From assembly GCF_002368095.1 (NCBI RefSeq), contig NZ_AP018227.1, forward strand, positions 248,001 through 312,000: a stretch of DNA of 64,000 nt, written 5' to 3'. Under the pieces are notes generated by a model. It worked only from the letters and a program-made list of their open reading frames with translations, made no database searches and had not been told where the DNA came from. A program made the translations under genes and the position numbers. Positions 9,811 to 19,811 of the stretch are shown in pieces (the first letter of the stretch is position 1; each line of letters starts with the position of its first letter). The DNA comes from Calothrix parasitica NIES-267 (GTDB lineage: Bacteria; Cyanobacteriota; Cyanobacteriia; Cyanobacteriales; Nostocaceae).

Positions 9811-10533
9811 TTATGGTGCTAATCTCGCTTTAGCCAAACGATGAGATTTGTACCATTCTGCTATTGCTGGAACCCAATTTTCAAAGTGAATTAGCATTAG
9901 TTCGCACAACTTTTGAATCTCTAGTTGAGCGTCTTTTTTATTTCTCATATCCAAGAAGTGCATTAAAGACCTTAAATTTAGACTAACTATAAAATGTTGA
10001 CGATAATCAAAGGGCATCTTTCCTCTAATATGTTCTTCAGAAATGCCATTGTCAAAATCTATTTTATAACGTTTAACAGCTTCCATACACCAATTTAAAT
10101 CGGTTTGTCTTTGTTCTGGTGAATAGTAATATTTTTTGCCTTTACGATTAGTGTAATAATCTACTGGACGCAGGTAGAAAACATCTTCTACGTCTTTTTC
10201 CCCTTCTGCTACTTTGATAAATTGCTCTGAAGTATACCTAAAAGATTGAACATCAAAAGATACACTGATGCGATGAGTACGTGCTTGTTGCATGACGCTA
10301 TGGGGAAAATAACCGCAGTTAAATACGATTTGAGGATGTTCCAAAGGACCGTAATGTCCTCTTTCTCCTGCTAAAAGCCTTTTAACTATAATCTCACCAC
10401 ATTGCGATTCTGAAGGGAATTCGTCCCGCTCGTCATAAACGAATTTATCCGTATAATCTTGATGCATTGCAGCATAAATTACTTGCTGCGGATTCGGTGT
10501 TTTTGTAATAACTTCTACTCTAAATCGGTTCAT
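9811..10533 (-). CDS. thyX: FAD-dependent thymidylate synthase
   Basis: ThyX methylates dUMP to dTMP using methylene-tetrahydrofolate and NADPH via FAD. The 240-residue protein carries the ThyX signature in the form RTHRISVSFDVQSFRYTS. It has Thr where most ThyX proteins have the first Arg of RHR, plus one extra residue before the conserved Ser, a variant I associate with cyanobacterial ThyX. The C-terminal helix NLRSLMHFLDMRNKKDAQLEIQ is also typical. Dcd, convergent with it, supplies dUTP and so dUMP. No ThyA is seen in the window. Confidence 0.95.
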   Translation of the reverse strand: MNRFRVEVITKTPNPQQVIYAAMHQDYTDKFVYDERDEFPSESQCGEIIVKRLLAGERGHYGPLEHPQIVFNCGYFPHSVMQQARTHRISVSFDVQSFRYTSEQFIKVAEGEKDVEDVFYLRPVDYYTNRKGKKYYYSPEQRQTDLNWCMEAVKRYKIDFDNGISEEHIRGKMPFDYRQHFIVSLNLRSLMHFLDMRNKKDAQLEIQKLCELMLIHFENWVPAIAEWYKSHRLAKARLAP

Positions 10534-10684
10534 GTTAAATATTGGGAATCTAGGATAGGGAATAGTTAAGACAGTAAGAGTTAAAAGAATGGAAGAATAG
10601 GGCTTGTTTTTTTTACCTTATATAATCCATTCTTTAAAATAGGTGAAAAGTGTTCTTTTTCAAAGCCAGGGGTTAAAAGAAATT

Positions 10685-11266
10685 ATGGTTTTAACTGCTT
10701 CAACTATGTTGTCTTTGGGCACAAAGGCTCCAGATTTTCAACTACCTGATGTCGTGTCTGGGGAAAATATTTCTCTTTCAACATTTGCAGGTACAAAAGC
10801 TTTGTTGGTAATGTTTATTTGTCGTCACTGTCCTTTCGTAAAGCATGTTCAGAACGAATTAGCTCAGTTAGGAAAAGATTATTTACAAAATGGTTTAGGG
10901 ATTGTCGCTATTAGTGCGAATGATGTTGAAAACTACCCCGATGATGCGCCCCTATTATTGAAGAAAATGGCGACGGACTTGGATTTCAAGTTTCCTGTAT
11001 GTTATGACCAGACTCAGGAAACAGCAAAAATTTACACTGCTGCTTGTACTCCAGATTTCTTTTTGTTTGATAATGAGCAAAAACTTTTTTATCGCGGACA
11101 ATTAGATGAAAGTCGTCCGAGTAATGGTCAACCTGTAACTGGAAAAGATTTACGAAACGCGATAGATGCTGTATTACATAGTAAATCTTTAATAGAAGAA
11201 CAAAAGCCTAGTATTGGTTGCAATATTAAATGGAAACCAGGGAATGAGCCGGATTATTTTGGTTAA
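10685..11266 (+). CDS. Thioredoxin-like/AhpC-TSA family peroxiredoxin-like protein
   Basis: A thioredoxin-fold protein of the PRX-like group (193 residues from the ATG at 10685). The lead MVLTASTMLSLGTKAPDFQL is typical of the AhpC/TSA fold. The active-site region reads FICRHCPFVKHV, a CxxC pair as in thioredoxins (C-R-H-C) rather than a lone peroxidatic Cys. A further Cys lies at TAACTPDFFLFD (cis-Pro loop). The GTG at 10643 would add 14 residues without family similarity, so the later ATG is preferred. It probably reduces peroxides or disulfides in the cytosol; the true substrate is unknown. Confidence 0.88.
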   Translation: MVLTASTMLSLGTKAPDFQLPDVVSGENISLSTFAGTKALLVMFICRHCPFVKHVQNELAQLGKDYLQNGLGIVAISANDVENYPDDAPLLLKKMATDLDFKFPVCYDQTQETAKIYTAACTPDFFLFDNEQKLFYRGQLDESRPSNGQPVTGKDLRNAIDAVLHSKSLIEEQKPSIGCNIKWKPGNEPDYFG

Positions 11267-11413
11267 GAGTTAGGAGTTTTGGATTTTGGATTTTGGATTG
11301 ACACTAAGAGTTCGGAATGAATTGGTAAATATTGTCTACCTAAAATACCTACTGATAGTATCCTATGCTCAATGCCCAATGCCCAATTTCCAATTCCCAC
11401 TAACTACTAACAT

Positions 11414-11929
11414 CTAATTTTGAATTTCTAAATTGAGGATGTAATGTCCTAGCTGAACTTTTCCAGCCCACAATTCGTATTCAACTCTGAGATGTTCGGG
11501 TAAAGGATTTCCGGTCAAGGTCAGATTACGAGTGAAGTTTCTCATACGAATTGGCTGGTTGTTCTGCAAGGATTCGTTGGGTAACCAATAACGACTCATA
11601 CCGTAAACTCCTTGCTCCCAAAAGTGACGGTAGCTTAAGTGGGGATTTCCTTGCATTGTCATTATGACTCTGTAAGGAGATATTTCTAACCACAAAATTC
11701 TTGGACTACTTAAAACGCGAGGATTGGTCTGTGCAGGTGAGTAGAGAAGATTTTGCGAATTCTGGGATTTAGCTTCTTGCTCAGTTTTAATCGGTGGTGC
11801 ATTTAATAACAGGTGGAAGCGCTGGCTATCTTTTTGATATAAAGTAGCTGCAGTTTCAACAACAGATTGGACTGGTAAATCTGTCGAAATTAAGGATAAG
11901 CAAACGGGTTTGCGTTGATGAGTCAGCAT
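11414..11929 (-). CDS. Conserved hypothetical protein
   Basis: A 171-residue soluble protein that I do not recognise as a named family. It has no signal peptide or transmembrane segment. The C-terminal half is rich in beta-strand-like segments with aromatic residues (YRHFWEQGVYGMSRYWLP, ELWAGKVQLGHYILNLE). It is divergent from aroA, whose start lies about 150 bases away. Base composition is like its neighbours, which argues for a resident cyanobacterial gene. Confidence 0.7.
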   Translation of the reverse strand: MLTHQRKPVCLSLISTDLPVQSVVETAATLYQKDSQRFHLLLNAPPIKTEQEAKSQNSQNLLYSPAQTNPRVLSSPRILWLEISPYRVIMTMQGNPHLSYRHFWEQGVYGMSRYWLPNESLQNNQPIRMRNFTRNLTLTGNPLPEHLRVEYELWAGKVQLGHYILNLEIQN

Positions 11930-12080
11930 TAGAGGGATAGAATGAGAAGCTATTGGATAAATAAGTCTAATATTGGGGTTAGGTGTCGGGTTTAACGGTA
12001 GGATAAGGGGCGAGGAAGTTTATACATAAAGCTTTTGCTTGGGTATAATTTCCTGTACAGTCACACGCCAGTTTATCCTA

Positions 12081-13430
12081 ATGTCGGCTTCTGTTATAAC
12101 CGTAGAAATTAAACAAAACCTCCCCCACAAGTTAGTTGTTCGACGACCTGAGTCGGGACTATCTTTGAATGGTAATATTCGAGTCCCTGGAGATAAATCT
12201 ATCTCCCATCGAGCATTAATGCTAGGAGCGCTCGCTGAAGGTGAAACCCGTATAGAAGGATTACTTTTGGGGGAAGATCCCCGAAGTACAGCCAGTTGTT
12301 TCCAAGCGATGGGAGCAGAGGTTTCAGATTTAAATACAGAATTAGTCCGGGTTAAGGGTATTGGTTTAGACAATTTACTCGAACCCGTTGATGTTTTAGA
12401 TGCTGGCAATTCTGGTACCACGTTGCGACTGATGTTAGGGATTTTGTCATCCCATGCAGGACGTTTTTTTACTGTCACTGGGGATAGCTCCTTGCGTTCG
12501 CGTCCTATGTCTCGTGTGGTTAAACCTTTGGAACAAATGGGAGCGCAAATTTGGGGAAGAGATAATAATTCAAAAGCACCCTTAGCGGTTAGCGGACAAA
12601 ACCTCAAACCGATTCACTACCATTCTCCCATAGCTTCAGCGCAAGTTAAGTCTTGCGTGTTACTGGCCGGTTTGTTGGTGGAGGGTAAAACTACCGTTAC
12701 CGAACCAGCCCTATCTCGCGACCATAGCGAACGAATGTTACAAGCATTTGGTGCAAAATTAGATATTGACCCCGAAACTAACAGCGTTAGCGTCAATGGT
12801 CCGGTTAAACTATACGGACAAAACGTGGTAGTACCTGGCGATATCAGCTCGGCAGCTTTTTGGTTGGTAGCTGGAGCAATTGTATCAGATTCGGAATTAT
12901 TAATTGAAAATGTTGGTGTCAATCCGACTCGGACTGGTGTTTTGGAAGCTTTGGAAATGATGGGGGCTGATATTACACGAGAAAATGAAAGGGAAGTTGC
13001 GGGGGAACCTGTAGCCGATTTGAGGGTACGTTCGAGCAAACTTAAAGGCTGTACCATTGAAGGAGATATAATACCAAGGTTAATTGACGAAATTCCTATT
13101 TTAGCTGTAGCGGCAGTATTTGCCGAAGGTTCCACTGTAATAAAAGATGCCGCAGAACTGCGAGTTAAAGAAAGCGATCGCATTACTGTAATGGCGAATC
13201 AACTCAATGCAATGGGAGCAAGCATAAGCGAATTACCCGACGGTATGCAAATTACCGGGGGAACGCCGCTTACTGGTGCCGAACTTGACAGCTTTACAGA
13301 CCATCGTATTGCTATGAGCTTAGCAATTGCAGCTTTGAATGCATCGGGTTCGACCGAAATTAATCGTGCTGAGGCTGCTTCGGTTTCTTATCCAGATTTC
13401 TTTGACACTCTTAAAAGTATTATCAAATAA
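12081..13430 (+). CDS. aroA: 3-phosphoshikimate 1-carboxyvinyltransferase (EPSP synthase)
   Basis: Sixth step of the shikimate pathway: joins shikimate-3-phosphate and PEP on the way to chorismate. The ATG at 12081 gives 449 residues (about the family length) starting [11 protein letters not shown]. The frame also opens at a TTG at 12039, but the extension lacks family similarity. Key motifs are [17 protein letters not shown] (phosphate and substrate-binding Lys/Ser), [37 protein letters not shown], the acidic LIDEIPILA and [10 protein letters not shown]. The gene carries a HIP1 site near 13174. The final segment DFFDTLKS is the usual C-terminus. A hairpin terminator follows. Confidence 0.97.
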   Translation: MSASVITVEIKQNLPHKLVVRRPESGLSLNGNIRVPGDKSISHRALMLGALAEGETRIEGLLLGEDPRSTASCFQAMGAEVSDLNTELVRVKGIGLDNLLEPVDVLDAGNSGTTLRLMLGILSSHAGRFFTVTGDSSLRSRPMSRVVKPLEQMGAQIWGRDNNSKAPLAVSGQNLKPIHYHSPIASAQVKSCVLLAGLLVEGKTTVTEPALSRDHSERMLQAFGAKLDIDPETNSVSVNGPVKLYGQNVVVPGDISSAAFWLVAGAIVSDSELLIENVGVNPTRTGVLEALEMMGADITRENEREVAGEPVADLRVRSSKLKGCTIEGDIIPRLIDEIPILAVAAVFAEGSTVIKDAAELRVKESDRITVMANQLNAMGASISELPDGMQITGGTPLTGAELDSFTDHRIAMSLAIAALNASGSTEINRAEAASVSYPDFFDTLKSIIK

Positions 13431-13443
13431 GAAATTAAAATGT

Positions 13444-13487
13444 AATAATTCTTATCCTTTTGCTTTGCTGGGGTTAAGAATTATTTT
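13444..13487 (+). terminator. Putative terminator of aroA
   Basis: Inverted repeat AATAATTCTTA ... TTAAGAATTATTTTTA about 15 bases past the aroA stop, ending in a T-run. The loop is long (about 20 nt), so efficiency is uncertain. Confidence 0.6.
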
Positions 13488-13915
13488 TAAGAAATTTAAA
13501 TGAGTTTTAAGTAATGTAAAGCAAGATTTCTGATTATCGCTCTTCTGTCACTTTCCGGTTTTTACTAATATTAAAAACTTTACTGGTTTTCTATAAGCTA
13601 TAGATAGTAAGGGTTTTTTAATTAAAAATTCAGGAATTAACTAAATTTAATCCATTTTATACTAGCCTATATTTAATAGTAGCAAATCAAACCACAATTA
13701 CTTTGTATACAAGAATTTCGAGATTATAAAAAACCAGAAGTTTTCGGAGAGTGGCAGAAGAAGGTTATGTTTGAAATTTGATTTTGTATGAAAGATATGA
13801 ATAGCTTTAAAATACTTGTATCTATTTTTTAATTCAGTAAATAATATTGCATATAAGCTTGAAAGCTGGAAGTTTTTGCTATCAATGATTTGAAAATTTT
13901 TATCAATATTTTATC

Positions 13916-14040
13916 AGGACTTACGCAATTGTTACAATACTCGACTGGTGCGTGACACTGAAAACATTGTGACTACGTTCCTGCTTTGTTCCAAGTGTCA
14001 CAGCACCCTACTAGAAAAATGTGCCAGTTGCGTAAGTCCT
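13916..14040. mobile_element. MITE with AGGACTTACGCAA terminal inverted repeats
   Basis: A 125-bp non-coding element bounded by AGGACTTACGCAATTG on the left and its near complement (ending TTGCGTAAGTCCT) on the right. The interior holds a second inverted pair, GGTGCGTGACACTG and AAGTGTCACAGCACC. Two further elements with the same ends occur at 41741 and 43852, but their interiors differ. No transposase for them is in the window. Confidence 0.85.
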
Positions 14041-14200
14041 AATTTTATATTGTGTTTATATTTTATTGTTCCCAGAAAAAGCTAAAAATTAACTGATTAT
14101 GAAAAATAATTGTAAATAACCTAGAACTTTACAATTTTTGAAATATCGACGAGAATCTAATTTGTAAATAAAAACTTGAATTTACCGTTACGCATGGTTA

Positions 14201-14390
14201 TCAATAAATTGGTGCGTGACAGTGTTATGATAATTATTTGATTGTGTTCGATAGATTATTTTTGCTATCACAGCACCTTACTAAGAGGTTACGTAATGTT
14301 GTCAACTAATTGGTGGGTACTGCATTATGATAATTATTTAATAGTGTTCGACATATTCTTAACTGTCACGGCACCCTACAAAAAAGGTTA
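14201..14390. repeat. Two degenerate direct copies of a GGTGCGTGACAG ... CTATCACAGCACC element
   Basis: Copies at about 14209-14283 and 14311-14385 share ATGATAATTATTT and GTGTTCGA and end with CAGCACCTTAC or CGGCACCCTAC. They resemble the interior of the neighbouring MITE at 13916, so this spacer is a pile-up of related miniature elements. No ORF is present in 13431-14472. Confidence 0.65.
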
Positions 14391-14415
14391 GTAAATAATT
14401 TACATCAAAAATGTA

Positions 14416-14438
14416 GAGACGTAGCAATACTACGTCTC
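14416..14438. terminator. Palindromic hairpin downstream of the CO2-uptake operon
   Basis: GAGACGTAG-CAATA-CTACGTCTC, a 9-bp perfect stem 35 bases beyond the last gene of the ndhF-ndhD-cup operon. A near-identical palindrome occurs at 61019-61041, so it is a dispersed repeat that may act as terminator here. Confidence 0.55.
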
Positions 14439-14472
14439 CTTAATCTACGCTCTATCAAAATAACAACTGTAA

Positions 14473-15792
14473 TTAACGATAATCCTGTGTTTGAACATCT
14501 CTCAACCTCGCTGCATCTCTCATTCCATAATCGGAACGAGTAAACCGATTTAACTGCATTTCAAAAAAGTCCCGATTTGCTTGTAAATGTTCGGGATTTT
14601 CATCATCTAAAGGATATAAAAGAGCGGTTCTTAATGCTTGAATTACTGCTGATGTTACGTTATACATCGAACGTTGAAAAGTAATTCCCAACTGAATTAA
14701 CATATCATCTTCATTGCGACAATATTGTTGATAATAATCAACTAAATATTGCGGTAAAAAGTGCAGCATATCCTGCATTAATAATGTCGGGGGAATTCCT
14801 GCTGTTCCTACAGGAAATACATCAGCGTACAGAATTCCATAGTGAAAATCTTTTTGTTCTGAAGGTACTTGTTCTGCTTGAGCATTATAAGATTTTGTTC
14901 CTCGGAAAGGAGCAGTACGATAAAAAATCGCTTCCACATAAGGTAAAGCTGCTTCGTATAACCAGGTAAATCCTTTAGATTTGGGAATTATTTCGTAACA
15001 TTCTTTCCCAATATAAAGGTGATGATAAATAGGACGACCTGCTACTGCGAAAATACCGTTAACTAAAAAATCCATTGCTTCAGGTACGGTGGTCAGTTTC
15101 CCTTCATCATACATATCTGACATTTCAAAGAAAACTGGTGCCATTACTTCCCAAAATAATCCTAAGTTTGAATAGTAAGAAGCTTGACGACACTGCTCTA
15201 AAAACATATCAGGGAAAAGTTTGTAGAGCAATTGCATCGCAGGATTACCTTTAAAATAAGCTTTAATTGCTTTATCCGCGTTTTGCCGGTATTCTTCGGT
15301 ATCTAAATAATCATCAAATTTACCTAAACCCATATCTTTTCCGTGCCACAGCATCGCCCTCATACAGGCTTCGGCAAATTCCATGTTAATTCTGTCGTGA
15401 TACAAATGATGCCATATCTTTGGCATTTTTTTGGTTTCACCTTTCTCTATGAATTCCAGAAGTTCGGGATGTGCTGTTGCTTCACCTCTCCAAACTCTTA
15501 AATCAGCATCATCCCCAGCATAGTGATTGTGTCTTTGTAAATATTCTTTAGGTAAGAAATATTTGAAAAAGGGAAAAGGATTTAAAAATTCTCTTTCAGC
15601 AATATAAAGCAAATCGCGCCAATAAAAATCCATCGGTACGGCATATGCTTTATAAATACCGATAATTTGCATCAAGTTCTCTGGAGTATCCGGTAACATG
15701 GAACCACCAGCTTCTAAACGGTGAATTACTTCTGCAAATTCATGGGTTGATGGTGGTAATTTGGCTGTTGTTTTATCAGGTGTTTGTACCAT
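14473..15792 (-). CDS. CO2 hydration protein of NDH-1 (CupA/CupB, ChpX/ChpY family)
   Basis: A 439-residue soluble subunit of specialised thylakoid NDH-1 complexes that couple electron flow to CO2 hydration. It begins with a conserved region (HRLEAGGSMLPDTPENLMQII) and contains many His/Asp/Glu residues consistent with zinc chemistry, as in IWHHLYHDRINMEFAEACM and RPIYHHLYIGKECYE. It is the last gene of a three-gene run ndhF-ndhD-cup on the minus strand, the order of both the ndhF3-ndhD3-cupA and the ndhF4-ndhD4-cupB clusters. No cupS gene follows, which leans towards the constitutive CupB type, but this is not decisive. Confidence 0.9.
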   Translation of the reverse strand: MVQTPDKTTAKLPPSTHEFAEVIHRLEAGGSMLPDTPENLMQIIGIYKAYAVPMDFYWRDLLYIAEREFLNPFPFFKYFLPKEYLQRHNHYAGDDADLRVWRGEATAHPELLEFIEKGETKKMPKIWHHLYHDRINMEFAEACMRAMLWHGKDMGLGKFDDYLDTEEYRQNADKAIKAYFKGNPAMQLLYKLFPDMFLEQCRQASYYSNLGLFWEVMAPVFFEMSDMYDEGKLTTVPEAMDFLVNGIFAVAGRPIYHHLYIGKECYEIIPKSKGFTWLYEAALPYVEAIFYRTAPFRGTKSYNAQAEQVPSEQKDFHYGILYADVFPVGTAGIPPTLLMQDMLHFLPQYLVDYYQQYCRNEDDMLIQLGITFQRSMYNVTSAVIQALRTALLYPLDDENPEHLQANRDFFEMQLNRFTRSDYGMRDAARLRDVQTQDYR

Positions 15793-15826
15793 ATTAGTTA
15801 TTAGTTATTAGTTATTAGTTGTTAGT
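15793..15826. repeat. Heptamer STRR (ATTAGTT)
   Basis: Four consecutive heptamers of the TATTAGT/TGTTAGT type lie directly upstream of the cup gene start, between it and ndhD. A cyanobacterial STRR; a role in operon expression is not implied. Confidence 0.7.
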
Positions 15827-15934
15827 TTTTTTATTATTCTTTTTTTTAGGTTCAATATTGTTGGATAAAAAAGTTGCAGAGTAAGAGAGCAGAGAGAAAA
15901 TAATTTTGACTTGCTACTCGCTACTCGCTACTTG

Positions 15935-17458
15935 CTACTTTTCACTTTTGACTGTTAACTGATTCAAAGCGACTTGTGGAGTTACGCTTTTTTGAATTGC
16001 AGGAACATTAGCAACCATTTGAGTAGTCGTAGGTTCGCTCCAACGGACTAACCAAGTAGGTTGTACTCCTAAAAATACGATTATCCCTGCTAGTATGAAA
16101 GCCGGCATTTTTTCATACCATAAAACTTTGGGATAATAAGCTAAATTATTATCGAGTTTGCCAAAGCAGGTACGATTTAGCAGGATTACAAAGTAAACAG
16201 CGGTTAAACCCGTAGCGACAACACATAATAATGTTTGAATTGGAAAGACGGGAAAACTTCCTTGAAATGCGAGGAATTCCGCCACAAAACCTGTCATTCC
16301 TGGAATACCAAGACTAGCCATACCACCTAATACTAGTAAAGCGCTAATCACTGGTAAACCTCTTACCGGACTCATTAAACCATTAAGCTTATCTAATTCG
16401 CGGGTTCCAACTTTGACTTCTACAATTCCTACTAAATGGAACAAAATCCCTAAAATTAAACCGTGACTGAACATTTGAGCAACTGCACCAACCATTGATA
16501 AAGGTGTACTTGCTGCTGCTGCTAAAAGTATATAGCCCATGTGACCGATGGAACTATAAGCTACCATCCGTTTGATATCTTTTTGAGCAATTGCTGTTAC
16601 TGCTCCGTAAGTTGCGCTGATTGCTCCCCAAGTAGCTAGGGTTGGTGCTAAGGTACTCCAAGCTTCCGGAAATAATCCCAAACCAAATCTTAGTAAACCA
16701 TAGGTTCCGAGTTTTGCTAACACTCCACCTAAAAGAATCGCTACGGGTGAGTTTGCCTCTACATAAGCATCGGGTAGCCATGTATGTAAAGGTACTAAAG
16801 GAATTTTGATACCAAATCCTAATATTATTCCCCCGAGTAAAATTATTTGTAGAGTCGCGGATAAAGTTTGAGTAGAAATAGCATCATAATCGAAACTAGA
16901 GGAACCAGAAAGCCAAACTAGACCCAAGAAACTCGCTAAAATTAAGGCTCCAGAAACAGCGGTATATATCAGAAATTTGATTCCTGCATAATTGCGTTTT
17001 GCTCCACCCCAAATCGAAATTAGTAAGTAGAAAGGAATTAATTCTAGCTCGTAAAATAGGAAGAATAGTAATAAATTTTGTGCTGAAAATGCACCTGCTA
17101 CTCCACCGCTAACTAATAGAATTAGAGAATAGAAAAGTCGAGGACGTTCGGTTTCTTTCTTGCTGCTGTAAATAGCAATCCAGGTAAGAAGACTATTTAA
17201 CAAAAGCATTAATATTGAAAGTCCATCGACTCCTAATCGATAGCTTAAACCTAAAGTTTCATTCCAAGGAAGATATTCCTGTAATTGAACATTGGGATTA
17301 TTAATATCAAATTGAAAGAGTACAAATAAATTCCATATAAAAGTTATGAGTGCAAGTAATCCCGCACTCAAACGAATTTGATTGCTAGTAATTTTCTTTG
17401 GTAATAAAGCGATAATTATCGCTCCCCAAATTGGTATCCAAATTAAAGCGCTTATCAT
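15935..17458 (-). CDS. ndhD: NAD(P)H-quinone oxidoreductase chain 4 (NdhD3/D4 type)
   Basis: Membrane proton-pumping-type subunit (507 residues from the ATG at 17458, about 14 transmembrane helices) of the CO2-uptake NDH-1 complex. Motifs of the proton-antiporter family include FFLFYELELIPFYLLISIWGG (charged Glu pair), IPLVPLHTWLPDAYVEANSPVAILLGG and VAYSSIGHMGYILL. The frame stays open to an ATG at 17503, but those 15 extra residues are encoded by a short tandem repeat, so the start MISALIWIPIWG is preferred. It lies between ndhF and cup on the same strand. Confidence 0.93.
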   Translation of the reverse strand: MISALIWIPIWGAIIIALLPKKITSNQIRLSAGLLALITFIWNLFVLFQFDINNPNVQLQEYLPWNETLGLSYRLGVDGLSILMLLLNSLLTWIAIYSSKKETERPRLFYSLILLVSGGVAGAFSAQNLLLFFLFYELELIPFYLLISIWGGAKRNYAGIKFLIYTAVSGALILASFLGLVWLSGSSSFDYDAISTQTLSATLQIILLGGIILGFGIKIPLVPLHTWLPDAYVEANSPVAILLGGVLAKLGTYGLLRFGLGLFPEAWSTLAPTLATWGAISATYGAVTAIAQKDIKRMVAYSSIGHMGYILLAAAASTPLSMVGAVAQMFSHGLILGILFHLVGIVEVKVGTRELDKLNGLMSPVRGLPVISALLVLGGMASLGIPGMTGFVAEFLAFQGSFPVFPIQTLLCVVATGLTAVYFVILLNRTCFGKLDNNLAYYPKVLWYEKMPAFILAGIIVFLGVQPTWLVRWSEPTTTQMVANVPAIQKSVTPQVALNQLTVKSEK

Positions 17459-17515
17459 AATTGGTAATTGGTAATTGGTAATTGGGCATCGGGAATTGGG
17501 CATTAGGCATTAGAA
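17459..17515. repeat. STRR of TTGGTAA/TTGGGCA heptamers between ndhF and ndhD
   Basis: Seven to eight degenerate heptamers (GGTAATT three times, then GGGCATC, GGGAATT, GGGCATT, AGGCATT). It sits immediately upstream of ndhD and creates a spurious N-terminal extension when translated. Confidence 0.8.
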
Positions 17516-17569
17516 ATCTAAAGTTATTCTTTATTAACTCTTAACTTCCAATTCCTAAGTGATAACTGT

Positions 17570-19441
17570 TTAATGTTGAATATTGAGTGTTAAGTGTAAA
17601 AATTCATTTCCCCAATATTGCCAGGTAACAGCCATTCCTAAAATTCCGACTCCTAAAAGTACTACAAACATATAAAATTGAGTTTGCCCGGTGTTGCTGT
17701 ACTTTAATCCTTCACCACCACCTAGGGATACTAATCCAACTAAATTAACGATGCCATCAACCACAAACCGGTCAATCATATCTGTTAATTTGGAAAGTAA
17801 ATCAACGCCTAAAACAATGCTCATCTTATACAATTTGGGCGTATAAAAATCATAAGCGAATAAATCTTGTAATCCCTTAAAAGGAAAGCGTACTGGCTTA
17901 GGAATATTGCCTAAATAAATCACCCCACCGATGCTACAACCAAAAATACTCGACCAAATTAATAGCAGTGCAACATCTTTATTTACAGTTGCCCAATTTG
18001 GTAAAAGAGACAGATTTTGTAATATTAAAGGCAGATGTAAAACAAAACCAAATAAAATCATCATTGGTAAAGTCATTTGCCAACTAACTTCGGGAGAACG
18101 TGCGCTCATCGCTTTGGTTTTCCCACCCCAAACTAAACCGAATTCCCTAGTTAAACTAATTGCTGTTAAAGCATTGACGGCTACAATTATCCCAACTAAC
18201 CAAGGTTGTGTTTCCCATAACCCCGAAGCTAATTTTAATAAAGCCCAAAAACTACCTAATGGTGGAAACGCAATTAAACCCAAAGCTCCTGCTATATAAG
18301 CAATTCCTGAGATGGGACGACGCGACCACAATCCACCTAGCTGGGTAATATCTTGAGTAATGCTGTTCCAGACGATTGTACCAGTACTCATAACTAATAA
18401 AGCCATAGCACAAGCGTGGGTCAGCACTAACAATAACGCTGCTTCATCTTGTTGCGTTCCAACAGCGATGAACACCAAACCCATATAAGTACTGACCGAA
18501 TACGATAAACAACGCTTGATATCAATTTGGGCTATAGCTATTAGCGAACCACCAACCGCACTTACCACACCAACGGCTACCATAGCGGTAGAAATTATTG
18601 GCGATAAACTAAGTACTGGCTGTAGTTTAATTAATACCCAAGCACCACTCGCGACGACTACCGAATTCCGCAAAATTGTACTGGGAACAGGCCCTTCCAT
18701 CGCTTCATCTAACCATAAATGTAGGGGAAACTGAGCGCATTTACCCATCGGACCGGCGATTAATGCCAAACATACTAACGATATTAATGTCGGGTTAACG
18801 TTAGCACTAGCAGCCCATTCTGCTAAATCGTTATAATTCCAAGTTCCTGTTAGAGGATATATTGCCAGTACACCCATTAGTAGAAACAAATCTCCTATCC
18901 TCTTAGTTAAAAAAGCATCTCTTGCACCTGTAACTACCAAGGGTTGACTGAACCACAAACCTACTAACAAGTAAGTTCCTAAAGTTAGAACTTCCAGAAT
19001 TACATAACTAAAAAACAAGTTATTGGTTAAAGCTAGAGCGCATAAACCGGCTTCAAATATTCCCAACAAAGAATAAAAGCGTCCCCAACCCCAATCCATT
19101 TCCATATAACCAATGGCGTAAATCTGGGCCAGTAAATTCAATCCACTAATTAAGGCCATCGCAGCAATACTAATTGCAGAGATTTCTAAATCAATTGATA
19201 ATTTTAGACCCGCTGTTTCCAACCAAGGTATAAATATTTCATAAGCCGGTTGATTCCAACTGATTGACAATGCAACCGTACTATGTATAAAAGCTATAAA
19301 TGTCATTATGAAATTGACATAACCTGCTGGTCTTGGCCCAGTTTTAGTAATGATTCCTGGCGACCAAGGTATAGCTAAAAGTCCGCCAATCAATGAGTAT
19401 ATAGGCACTAGCCAAACTGATTCTAATAAAAATTGCCCCAT
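17570..19441 (-). CDS. ndhF: NAD(P)H-quinone oxidoreductase chain 5 (NdhF3/F4 type)
   Basis: A 623-residue polytopic membrane subunit, first gene of the CO2-uptake NDH-1 operon. It has the antiporter-like core (FSYVILEVLTLGTYLLVGLW, FPLHLWLDEAMEGPVPSTIL, DIKRCLSYSVSTYMGLVFIA) and a C-terminal amphipathic-plus-TM extension. The substitution of the usual DAMEGPTP by DEAMEGPVP and the short length relative to respiratory NdhF1 mark it as the CO2-uptake type. With NdhD and Cup it replaces NdhD1/F1 at the distal end of NDH-1. Choice between F3 (low-CO2 inducible) and F4 (constitutive) needs alignment. Confidence 0.93.
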   Translation of the reverse strand: MGQFLLESVWLVPIYSLIGGLLAIPWSPGIITKTGPRPAGYVNFIMTFIAFIHSTVALSISWNQPAYEIFIPWLETAGLKLSIDLEISAISIAAMALISGLNLLAQIYAIGYMEMDWGWGRFYSLLGIFEAGLCALALTNNLFFSYVILEVLTLGTYLLVGLWFSQPLVVTGARDAFLTKRIGDLFLLMGVLAIYPLTGTWNYNDLAEWAASANVNPTLISLVCLALIAGPMGKCAQFPLHLWLDEAMEGPVPSTILRNSVVVASGAWVLIKLQPVLSLSPIISTAMVAVGVVSAVGGSLIAIAQIDIKRCLSYSVSTYMGLVFIAVGTQQDEAALLLVLTHACAMALLVMSTGTIVWNSITQDITQLGGLWSRRPISGIAYIAGALGLIAFPPLGSFWALLKLASGLWETQPWLVGIIVAVNALTAISLTREFGLVWGGKTKAMSARSPEVSWQMTLPMMILFGFVLHLPLILQNLSLLPNWATVNKDVALLLIWSSIFGCSIGGVIYLGNIPKPVRFPFKGLQDLFAYDFYTPKLYKMSIVLGVDLLSKLTDMIDRFVVDGIVNLVGLVSLGGGEGLKYSNTGQTQFYMFVVLLGVGILGMAVTWQYWGNEFLHLTLNIQH

Positions 19442-19811
19442 TAATTAACCTCTAAATAAATCAGTAAAACAAAACGTGGCTATGAATTGATAAGTAATAA
19501 CCATGTAATAGGAATAATATTTATAATTATGAGTAAGATTAATATTTTGTAATCTTTCTTATCTATATATAGATTAGCCTTATATGCATCAAAAAGGAAT
19601 CACTTTGCTAAATAATTAAACGATATCTAGTCTAAGTAATTCTTATATTTCTAATTCTTATTTTATGTATATAATTATATCTATGTGTTAACTTTTGTAA
19701 AATATATTTAGCAGTAGGTTGGGTAAGAAACAATGTAGCTCAACGAAATCTAACTAGTATATATTGAGGGAGCAGGATACTCCTACTACGATTTTGATTT
19801 ATTAACAGCTT
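19442..19811. other. Promoter region of the CO2-uptake operon
   Basis: 370 bases of AT-rich DNA upstream of ndhF and downstream of the methyltransferase gene. It must contain the operon promoter. I found no convincing NdhR/CmpR-type operator by eye and no ORF. Confidence 0.4.

Noticed and set aside
12617-13183. Open frame of 188 codons antisense to aroA
   Set aside because: Shadow frame of a conserved gene, with no recognisable protein features.
17459-17503. Longer NdhD start at 17503
   Set aside because: The extra 15 residues (MPNSRCPITNYQLPI) are translated heptamer repeat; the family start matches 17458.
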